Below, piece after piece: positions 35,861 to 43,233 of a DNA stretch of 64,000 nucleotides. Numbering within the stretch: the stretch's first letter is position 1; each line of letters begins with the position of its first letter. The notes below the pieces were generated by a model. That model had not been told where the DNA came from and searched no databases. It saw only the letters and a list, made by a program, of their open reading frames with translations. The translations under genes were made by a program, and so were the position numbers. The stretch is from a candidate division LCP-89 bacterium B3_LCP (GTDB taxonomy: Bacteria; Electryoneota; B3-LCP), in assembly GCA_005223185.1 (NCBI GenBank), contig NJBN01000002.1, positions 124,001-188,000 on the forward strand, in the 5' to 3' direction.

Positions 35861-37492
35861 TCAGAACCCGTATCTTCGACCGGTGCGCTGCACTTCCTTT
35901 ATGGATGAATCAAAAGTAGGCGCTTCTTTACTTTGTGCCAGAGAATAAGCCATTCCGAAGGCTAATTTTACCACTCGCGTAAGTTTTCCGTAGAGAATCT
36001 TATCCGGAGTATCCTGCGGGCTGGTGTAATCGCTGTGGAAGCCAGTGAAGAGAAAAATCGAAGGGATATTCAACTGATGGAAGTAAACGTGATCGCTCCC
36101 CGAATGAAAGTTCAAGACCGGTTCCAAGACCAGGTTGAGCTTCGCCTTCTTGTTTTCTTCTAATGCAATTTGCGCCAACTCTGGCGTTTGCCCCGAATAA
36201 AACGCCATCAACAGATCTTCCTCCATAGGAATAGTTGGATCCATCATAGCACGAAATTGAGACGATCCATCGCGCCCGATCATGTCCATGTTTATGACCG
36301 CGACGATCTTTTCAAGTGCAAGCGGAAGATTCTTCAGGAAATGCTTGGCGCCTAAACTACCCTTCTCTTCAGCGCCACTCGACAGAAAAACCACGCCACG
36401 CTGCGGTTTCTTACCCCAGGCTGAAAACGCTCGAGCTATCCCCAAAAGTCCAGCAGTGCCGGAAGCATTATCATCAGCGCCTGGATACAGTTCACCGTTT
36501 TTGATTCCTTCATGGTCGTAGTGTGCCATTACCACGACAGTTTCATCGCTTTTACCTTGCCAATAACCTATCACGTTAGACGTTTCACAGAGCTCTTCTT
36601 CCTTAAAACGCAGATCAATGCCAACTACCGGTCCTTCCATAACCGCCGGTGCGTTCGTTGATGAATCATTGAGATCATGGTGATATTCTCCCTCATCGAA
36701 AGAGTCACCGAGTAGTGACGATAGGATATTTCGTTTAATGTATATAACCGGAAACCATTCGCGTTCATCGATCAGTTGAACCAGAACCTCATCCATACGC
36801 CGCAGGTAGCGTCCCAGAGTTTTTTCAACAGGGGGAACGTCGGGTGAGGGTGGTTGCACCAGTATCAAGCATAATGCTCCTGCTTCCTGTACGATTCGCG
36901 ATTTCACCAGATAATTAGCATACCTTGATCTCTTGCCATTGTTAAGTATAGGTTTTCCTTGATTATCCGTGGGTTCACCGTTAAATGCCAGCACGATCTT
37001 ACCTTCTACATCGGTATCGGAAAAATCATCCCAACCGAATTCTGGAGCACTGATGCCATAACCACAGAACAGCAACTGTCCGATGACCTCCATATCACTA
37101 CCGCCGCGTGGGAAAAAGAAGAAGTCATTATTGGCTGACAGAATGAAGGCGCTATCGCCTTTCACGAAGCTGATGGATGAGTTATCGTAATCTGTTTTGC
37201 TTACGTGCAGCGGAACGGTTTGAAAGTAACCATCGAGATTGGGAAATGCTTGCAGTCCATATTCCGCAAACCGGGTGGCTATGTACCGCTGAGTAATTTC
37301 AGATCCCATTCCCGGCATGCCGCGTCCCTGCAGTTCATCTGAAGCTAAAAATTCCACGTGCGCTCTTAACTCCGCTTCCTGGATGGCATTAGTTCCATAC
37401 TTGGGAGCTGCCTGACTCCAACCCGGCAGAAGAACAACCAGCAGGATGAAGGCTATCAGCCTGTTTCCCACTTTAATTCGGATATGGTTCAT
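35861..37492 (-). CDS. Exported M28-family aminopeptidase
   Basis: Zinc aminopeptidase of 543 aa with an N-terminal signal peptide (LIAFILLVVLLPGWSQA). Residues about 130-290 contain a PA-like insert. The catalytic domain begins at VVVMAHYDHEG (near residue 325), with PGADDNASGTAGLL supplying the bridging Asp, SGAEEKGSLG the Glu pair, NMDMIGRD the next Asp, and HSGSDHVYFH the final His near residue 490. All metal ligands of the family seem present. It probably degrades peptides in the periplasm or outside the cell. First gene of the minus operon behind a good promoter. Confidence 0.9.
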   Translation of the reverse strand: MNHIRIKVGNRLIAFILLVVLLPGWSQAAPKYGTNAIQEAELRAHVEFLASDELQGRGMPGMGSEITQRYIATRFAEYGLQAFPNLDGYFQTVPLHVSKTDYDNSSISFVKGDSAFILSANNDFFFFPRGGSDMEVIGQLLFCGYGISAPEFGWDDFSDTDVEGKIVLAFNGEPTDNQGKPILNNGKRSRYANYLVKSRIVQEAGALCLILVQPPSPDVPPVEKTLGRYLRRMDEVLVQLIDEREWFPVIYIKRNILSSLLGDSFDEGEYHHDLNDSSTNAPAVMEGPVVGIDLRFKEEELCETSNVIGYWQGKSDETVVVMAHYDHEGIKNGELYPGADDNASGTAGLLGIARAFSAWGKKPQRGVVFLSSGAEEKGSLGAKHFLKNLPLALEKIVAVINMDMIGRDGSSQFRAMMDPTIPMEEDLLMAFYSGQTPELAQIALEENKKAKLNLVLEPVLNFHSGSDHVYFHQLNIPSIFLFTGFHSDYTSPQDTPDKILYGKLTRVVKLAFGMAYSLAQSKEAPTFDSSIKEVQRTGRRYGF

Positions 37493-37552
37493 CGCTGTTT
37501 ACGATCTCTGTGATATTTGTAGTCTGTCCTGATTATTTTTTGTTCATCAAAA

Positions 37553-37581
37553 AAGGTAAGAAAAAAAACCATCTGTGTCAA
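37553..37581 (-). promoter_or_regulatory. Sigma70 promoter of the minus-strand operon
   Basis: On the minus strand: TTGACA (37581-37576), 17 bases, TACCTT (37558-37553), with a T-run before the -10. It lies 60 bases upstream of the M28 peptidase start. Confidence 0.6.
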
Positions 37582-37630
37582 GCACAATATCTGCTGTGAT
37601 GGACTTGGTTAAGAGTTTTCAGTCTTTGGA

Positions 37631-37755
37631 ACCGGACTAAAGTTCCGGTGCTCCAATTAGACGTTCAATTGACTGTCCCATAGGGATCCCTTCGGGAAAG
37701 TCAATGAGTGTTGGGTGACATGCTTCTGGCGCCGGTTTACCGGAGACGAAGCATG
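37631..37755. repeat. Three adjacent unlike palindromes in a divergent intergenic region
   Basis: First: ACCGGA (37631-37636) with TCCGGT (37644-37649). Second: TTGACTGTCCC (37669-37679) with GGGAAAGTCAA (37694-37704), enclosing AGGGATCCCT. Third: CATGCTTC (37719-37726) with GAAGCATG (37748-37755), enclosing CCGGT/ACCGG. Together with the two promoters they fill the 37493-37901 gap, in which I see no gene. Confidence 0.65.
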
Positions 37756-37823
37756 CTATCGCCGCTCGATGTCCGCGTATAAGGTTTCCCATAATTTCCT
37801 TACAAACACGAATGTGAAAAAGC

Positions 37824-37852
37824 TTGATTCTTTGAAAAAAATTAATTATCTT
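37824..37852 (+). promoter_or_regulatory. Predicted promoter for the DUF362-glnA pair
   Basis: TTGATT at 37824-37829, 17 bases, TATCTT at 37847-37852. It lies 50 bases before the TTG start of the DUF362 gene. Confidence 0.5.
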
Positions 37853-37901
37853 AGTATTTCAACTTTCTCTACACACAACCTATTCTTCAATAGAGGCATA
37901 T

Positions 37902-39029
37902 TTGGCAGAGACAGAAGCAAATTCCATCTCATCCCAACCCACCACAGGTACTGGGAAAAGCACGGTTGTCGTCCTGAAAACCAAGCCTGATACCGTTATT
38001 GACGATTATGTCCGTGCTCAAGAAATGGCGGGCATGTCCGATGTTATGGATAAGTCCCAGCCGACTATATTGAAGGACAACATAAGCTGGCATTTCGCCT
38101 ATCCAGGAGCTAACACCACTCCCTGGCAGCTTGAAGCGGCTATAGTTGGCTTGCGCAAAGCAGGGTTTGATGATTTAGTTTGCGTGCAGAACAAAACGGT
38201 GGTAACCAACGCCTACAAGGGTGAACGGTTGAACCGTTACTTAAGTGTCTTCAACAAGCACGATATCGAAGTGCGCTATAACTTCAAACCGGAAGACATG
38301 AAATGGATCAAGTATCAACCCAAAGGCGAACTTCTGGTATTGAATAAGATATTTCCCGATGGTTTCTTGATCCCTGATTTCTTCATGGGTAAGAACATCA
38401 TCCATCTACCCACCGTAAAGACGCACATCTATACTACAACCACAGGCGCTATGAAGAATGCTTTTGGTGGTCTTTTAAACACCAGACGTCATTACACGCA
38501 TTCGGTTATCCATGAAACGCTGGTTGATCTCCTCATGATTCAACAAGAAATCCATTCCGGCATTTTCGCCACTATGGATGGAACTTACTGCGGCAGCGGA
38601 CCGGGTCCCCGCACTATGATACCGGTTAAAAAAGATATTATTCTGGCTTCGGCGGATTCCGTCGCTATCGATGCTGTTGCTGCTAAAATCATGGGTTTCG
38701 ACCCTATGGATCTGCCTTACATACGTTTGGCTCACGAACGCGGCTTGGGCTGTGGGCAGCTTGATGATATAGAAGTTCTGGGTGAAGATATCTCCGATTG
38801 GAATTTCAACTTCAAAGTCGGTGATAACTTAGCGTCAACCGGCGGTGATCTCTTCTGGTTCGGGCCCTTGAAAAAGCTGCAACACCTGATGTTTCATACG
38901 CCTCTGGTCTATCTCTTTATATGGGCAAGTTTTTTATATCATGATTATTTCTGGTATCCGTTCAAATCCAAGAAATACGTGGAACCGTTCTTGGAATCCC
39001 CCTGGGGAGAGTTGTTCCAGAATTATTGA
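37902..39029 (+). CDS. DUF362 domain-containing protein
   Basis: A 375-aa protein of the DUF362 family, which is often linked to iron-sulfur proteins but has no settled reaction. Recognised parts are the glycine/alanine-rich FAYPGANTTPWQLEAAIVGL near residue 70, the HLPTVKTHIYTTTTGAMKNAFGGL block near 170 (the family's most conserved stretch), and ASADSVAIDAVAAKIMGFDP near 250. No 4Fe-4S ferredoxin cysteines are present, so this is the short form. The start is TTG 37902 after an AGAGG site. glnA follows after 36 bases. Confidence 0.75.
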   Translation: MAETEANSISSQPTTGTGKSTVVVLKTKPDTVIDDYVRAQEMAGMSDVMDKSQPTILKDNISWHFAYPGANTTPWQLEAAIVGLRKAGFDDLVCVQNKTVVTNAYKGERLNRYLSVFNKHDIEVRYNFKPEDMKWIKYQPKGELLVLNKIFPDGFLIPDFFMGKNIIHLPTVKTHIYTTTTGAMKNAFGGLLNTRRHYTHSVIHETLVDLLMIQQEIHSGIFATMDGTYCGSGPGPRTMIPVKKDIILASADSVAIDAVAAKIMGFDPMDLPYIRLAHERGLGCGQLDDIEVLGEDISDWNFNFKVGDNLASTGGDLFWFGPLKKLQHLMFHTPLVYLFIWASFLYHDYFWYPFKSKKYVEPFLESPWGELFQNY

Positions 39030-39065
39030 TTTTATCTGCTGTATGATATCAAACTGGAAACGTCC

Positions 39066-40502
39066 GTGCTGAAAACTATTGAAGATATTGAACGCTTCAT
39101 TGCTGAACGAAGCGTCGTCATGGTTGACCTCAAGTTCTCCAACCTCTTCGGCGGCTGGCATCACATCTCTCTGCCCGCTTCACATGCAACGGCGCAAGTG
39201 CTGGAAAAAGGCATCGGTTTTGACAGTTCATCCACACCCGGGTATAAATCGGTCGAAGCGGGAGACATGGTGTTGATGCCCGATCCAGAAACTGCCTTTT
39301 TAGACCCATTCTGGGAAGTTCCTACTCTGTCATTCCTGTGCAATATCTGCGAAGCGGACACTAAGGAACAGTTTCATCGGGATCCCAGGGTCATTGCCCG
39401 CAGAGCTGAAGATTATCTGATCTCCACCGGCATCGCTGACCGGTCTTTATGGGGACCCGAATTCGAATTTTACGTATTTGATAGCGTCATGTACCGGGAT
39501 GAAGCGAACTCATCCGCCTACAGATTGGAAGCGGGTGAATCCTTCTGGAACAGCCACGATGATCTGGATCCCGGTCTGGGGCATGCTGTGCCTCGCGGTG
39601 GGGCTTATCACGTCATTCCCCCTCAGGATCGGTACTACAACCTGCGCGGGGAGATTACTCAGCTTTTAGAAGCTGCAGGCGTGGAAGTGCATTACCATCA
39701 CCACGAAGCGGGCTGCCCTTCACAGCAGGAGATTGAAGTTGTTCTGGGCTCCCTTACCCGCATGAGTGATGTTACCCAGATGATTAAGTACTTCATTAAG
39801 AATACTGCCAAAAAACACGGCCAGACCGCCACTTTCATGCCCAAACCGATGCACCAGCAAGCCGGTTCGGGGATGCATTTTCATCAGCATCTATTCAAGG
39901 GGGATGAACCCCTGTTTTATGATGCAAAAGGGTATGGAGGACTTTCTGACTTAGCATTGTCCTATCTTGCTGGCATATTGTTACACGGTCCGGCGCTGAT
40001 GGCTTTAACCAATCCTTCCACAAATTCATTCAAACGTCTGGTGCCGGGATACGAAGCACCTGTGAATCTGTTCTTTTCATTGGCGAACCGTTCTGCAGCT
40101 ATCCGCATCCCTAAGTACACTCAGGCGCCACCTGATAAACGCATTGAATTCCGTCCCCCGGACGGAACCTGTAATCCCTATCTGGCTATGTCCGCTATGC
40201 TATTAGCTGGAATTGACGGTATAAAGAAGAACCTAAATCCAACTGACTTAGGCTTTGGTCCTTACGACCAGAACCTATTCGCTCCGGAAAACACCGAACT
40301 AAGGAGATCAATAAAGAATCTGCCCGCCTCACTGGATGAAGCGCTGGTGGCTTTGGAAGAGGATCATGATTTCCTGTTGGAAGGTGACGTTTTCCTTGAA
40401 GACGTCATCACTACCTGGGTTGAATTCAAGATGAAGCAGGAATATCTGGAAGTGCGCAATCGTCCGCACCCCTACGAGATCGCTCTTTACTATAACTGTT
40501 AA
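39066..40502 (+). CDS. glnA: Type I glutamine synthetase
   Basis: ATP-dependent amidation of glutamate with ammonia; dodecameric cytosolic enzyme, 478 aa. Diagnostic motifs: DLKFSNLFGGWHHISLP (latch/beta-grasp region), EFEFYVFDS (metal Glu, near residue 137), GSGMHFHQHLF (metal His, near 271), NPSTNSFKRLVPGYEAPV (ammonia/Glu flap, near 318), RIEFRPPDGTCNPYLA. At the position of the adenylylation Tyr (NLYDLP in enterobacteria) the sequence reads NLFAPE with Phe405, so adenylylation control is unlikely. GTG 39066 is the start; the ribosome site is weak. Confidence 0.9.
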   Translation: MLKTIEDIERFIAERSVVMVDLKFSNLFGGWHHISLPASHATAQVLEKGIGFDSSSTPGYKSVEAGDMVLMPDPETAFLDPFWEVPTLSFLCNICEADTKEQFHRDPRVIARRAEDYLISTGIADRSLWGPEFEFYVFDSVMYRDEANSSAYRLEAGESFWNSHDDLDPGLGHAVPRGGAYHVIPPQDRYYNLRGEITQLLEAAGVEVHYHHHEAGCPSQQEIEVVLGSLTRMSDVTQMIKYFIKNTAKKHGQTATFMPKPMHQQAGSGMHFHQHLFKGDEPLFYDAKGYGGLSDLALSYLAGILLHGPALMALTNPSTNSFKRLVPGYEAPVNLFFSLANRSAAIRIPKYTQAPPDKRIEFRPPDGTCNPYLAMSAMLLAGIDGIKKNLNPTDLGFGPYDQNLFAPENTELRRSIKNLPASLDEALVALEEDHDFLLEGDVFLEDVITTWVEFKMKQEYLEVRNRPHPYEIALYYNC

Positions 40503-40595
40503 CGAGTCTTGCTGTAGAATTTAAAAGTGCGATCAGCTTCACTGTGTTGATTTAACTAACCTTACAGTAGAGGGTTAAAAAAACTTAAAATTTTC

Positions 40596-40624
40596 TTGCA
40601 TTATTCATAGGTAGTGGTTAGTAT
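40596..40624 (+). promoter_or_regulatory. Predicted sigma70 promoter upstream of the LVIVD-type gene
   Basis: TTGCAT at 40596-40601, 17 bases, TAGTAT at 40619-40624. It gives a leader of roughly 200 bases before ATG 40835. Confidence 0.5.
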
Positions 40625-40630
40625 TTTAGC

Positions 40631-40834
40631 GACTGGTATAAACCCGTAAGTTTTTTCACATATTTAGGTCTTCACGGGTCCCGCTAATCTAACTTCGTAG
40701 TTGCTGCCGCCTCGTGAAACTACCGTTTCTGTGGATAATCTCCCGATAGGCTTTATGTGAAATTACTATAAAAGATACAAGAACTAACAGAACGAAATAA
40801 TATAATCTATCTCCAAAAGAGGAGGAGTACCGAA
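40631..40834 (+). promoter_or_regulatory. Long leader with two stem-loops
   Basis: ACCCGT (40642-40647) pairs with ACGGGT (40674-40679), and GTAGTT (40697-40702) with AACTAC (40718-40723). A GAGGAGGAG site precedes the start. Apart from this and the promoter the 40503-40834 gap shows nothing. I do not recognise a known riboswitch. Confidence 0.35.
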
Positions 40835-43081
40835 ATGAGACGCACAGTTTCAATCATGTCAACCTGCCTGTTATTAATGGCATTAACGTGTGGGTTGATT
40901 ACAAATTTGCAAGCCCAGGAATTGGATCCCCTTTCATCGAATCTGGTTGTGGGAGGGTATAGCGCCCTGGGGTTTGATTATTGGAACCAAAAGTATGGAT
41001 TCACCAATTATGGTGTTATCTCCTACGCTCTTGATGCATCTAGTGTTGTTCCTTGGGACCTTGTTAGCACTCCAGGCAACAGCTTTGAGGGTATTCACAA
41101 AAATCCAGATTCATGGGTTAATGATGACGGTATCTTTGTTGCCGATGGATATGTAGGGCTGACATTTGTGGATACTTATGATCCCCATGCTTTATACCTT
41201 GGACCAATCCTGGACCTTGGAGGAATTTGTAAGTGTGTTGACGCGGATGCAACGGATGATTACGTTTACTGTTCGGTTGATGGTGTAGGTATGAAGGTTG
41301 TGGATATTGGCGATAATACCGCGCCTGAAGTTGTGGGTATCTACGAAGATCCTGATATTGTTATCCAGGATCTGAAGTACAGAGACGGATATGTTTTCCT
41401 GGGAACTGTAGAGAATGGTTTAGTCATTGTGGATGTGAACATTCCGGATGCTCCGGTATTCCACAGTGAATGGATCCCGCCGGCTGCTATCCCTTTGCTG
41501 GATCTGAGCTTTGTTCCGGACGGTGATTCGCTCTACGCAGCTCTGGGAAATCCTGGTTTCGTAATCATAGATATCTCCGATCTTCAGAATCCCGTGAATG
41601 CTGGCGGCGCAGTCGCGACGGCGGCTCCGGCGCTGGGTATTTCTGCCTACCAGGTTATGGCAGGAGGCAGTACATATAATTACGTTGCCATTGCAGAAGG
41701 TACTCCTGGCGAAACGGGACCTGGTACTCTGGAAATATTTTATCCTTCTGCTTCCACGATGGCAGGTTCAACTACCACATCAGATCAGGCCACTGGAGTG
41801 ATTGTTCTGGGTGGTAATGCTTACGTATCTGAGGGTACAGGTGGCTTTGAGATATTCAATGTCTATGAGCCTTTTGTAGGTTTGACATTGACGAGTGCAT
41901 ACGTTGAACCAGGTGGTGCACGCACTGCCGAAATCGTTGGTGATTACGCTTATGTTGCTAACTACACCGCTGGCTTGACCGTTATGGATCTATCCGTGAC
42001 GGATCAACCGGATAGCTTAGCTTCAGTTGATACTCCGCTATGGTGTTACGACGTTTGCGTTATCGGGGATTATGCTTACATCGTTGATTTCATTGGTGAG
42101 TTGACAGCGGTTGACATCCTTAATCCAGCAGCGCCGGTTGCCGGTACCCCCATCACCGGTCCTGAAGGCTTCCGGGCTATCGATGATTGGGGCGGTTATC
42201 TGTACGTTGGCAGCTATAACGGAGAAGGCATTCATGTCTATGAAGTCAATACCAATCCAGCAGAACCGACTTTTGTCATAACTCTGGGAGCACCCAATCC
42301 CGACACGAACGTCAAAGGAATCACCTGTGCGGATGGTAAACTCTACGCCTCTGCCAAGGATGATGGCGTTTTAATCTATGATCTGATTAATCCCGCGATG
42401 CCCGATCCCATGCCAGGTTACGCGACCACCGGCGACGCTCGCATGGTATTCATCGATGGCAACACCATGTACGTAGCTGCCAACGAGGCAGGTGTGGATA
42501 TAGTGGATCTTTCCACCGGTACGCCCACACTGATAAATACCATTTCCTTTGAAGATTTAGGGGATGATGCCCGCGGCGTAACCTACGATGGTGATGGCAA
42601 TCTCTTTATAGCTCACACCGCCACCGGCATGAGTGTTTACGACGTCTCAAGCCCACTGGATGAACCTACACTGGTATCAAGTTGGGATTCGCCCGGTTCA
42701 GCATACGAAGTAATCCTCTACGGTGATGACATCGCTCTGTTGTGCGACAGCTATTCTTTAGAAGAAATCGGGCTGCTGGCTGTTGGTATCATCGTAACCG
42801 ATCCTACAGTTCACCCGGATAAGTTCAGCTTCAGCGGAAACTATCCCAACCCGTTCAATGCGTCAACCACGCTAACTTTAAGCCTGCCCGCTACCGGTCA
42901 GGTGCGCGTTGACGTCTTCGACACGATGGGACGTTTGGTAATGACCGTCTTCGAAGGGGAATTAGGGCTTGGCGAACATCACCTGCACCTGAACGCAGGT
43001 ACCTTCGCCAGCGGTTCCTATATAGTTAAAGTGAACTCGCCCTGGGGTCAGGAAGTCCAGAAGATGGTGCTTCTGAAGTAG
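40835..43081 (+). CDS. Secreted LVIVD-repeat beta-propeller protein with sorting domain
   Basis: A 748-aa exported protein. Signal peptide residues 1-28 (MALTCGLITNLQAQ). The body is a long run of 40-45-residue LVIVD-type repeats, each with a YVY..DGVGMKVVDI or FVIIDISDLQNPV pattern (for example LVIVDVNIPDAPVF, LTAVDILNPAAPV, VDIVDLSTGTPTL), expected to fold as one or two beta-propellers. The sorting domain is NYPNPFNASTTL to KMVLLK. Probable surface adhesin or matrix protein; no catalytic site is seen. Strong Shine-Dalgarno and a downstream terminator make it a single-gene unit. Confidence 0.9.
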   Translation: MRRTVSIMSTCLLLMALTCGLITNLQAQELDPLSSNLVVGGYSALGFDYWNQKYGFTNYGVISYALDASSVVPWDLVSTPGNSFEGIHKNPDSWVNDDGIFVADGYVGLTFVDTYDPHALYLGPILDLGGICKCVDADATDDYVYCSVDGVGMKVVDIGDNTAPEVVGIYEDPDIVIQDLKYRDGYVFLGTVENGLVIVDVNIPDAPVFHSEWIPPAAIPLLDLSFVPDGDSLYAALGNPGFVIIDISDLQNPVNAGGAVATAAPALGISAYQVMAGGSTYNYVAIAEGTPGETGPGTLEIFYPSASTMAGSTTTSDQATGVIVLGGNAYVSEGTGGFEIFNVYEPFVGLTLTSAYVEPGGARTAEIVGDYAYVANYTAGLTVMDLSVTDQPDSLASVDTPLWCYDVCVIGDYAYIVDFIGELTAVDILNPAAPVAGTPITGPEGFRAIDDWGGYLYVGSYNGEGIHVYEVNTNPAEPTFVITLGAPNPDTNVKGITCADGKLYASAKDDGVLIYDLINPAMPDPMPGYATTGDARMVFIDGNTMYVAANEAGVDIVDLSTGTPTLINTISFEDLGDDARGVTYDGDGNLFIAHTATGMSVYDVSSPLDEPTLVSSWDSPGSAYEVILYGDDIALLCDSYSLEEIGLLAVGIIVTDPTVHPDKFSFSGNYPNPFNASTTLTLSLPATGQVRVDVFDTMGRLVMTVFEGELGLGEHHLHLNAGTFASGSYIVKVNSPWGQEVQKMVLLK

Positions 43082-43109
43082 AACCTTAAATTTACCAAAA
43101 GCATATATA

Positions 43110-43145
43110 AAACCCCCGTATTCTTAATAGAAGCGGGGGTTTTTC
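43110..43145 (+). terminator. Intrinsic terminator
   Basis: AACCCCCG pairs with CGGGGGTT around a 15-base loop, followed by a run of T. It ends the LVIVD-protein transcript. Confidence 0.9.
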
Positions 43146-43233
43146 TTTAGTTTATAGTTGCGCATCGCCAGTTTGTGAATTATCTTAAAAGTATCATTCT
43201 TTCAAAATGAGCGATTCAATTGAGGGAGTATCC

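Noticed and set aside
37715-37990. Plus-strand 91-codon frame before the DUF362 gene
   Set aside because: It begins inside the palindrome cluster, contains the predicted promoter, and overlaps the DUF362 start in another frame.
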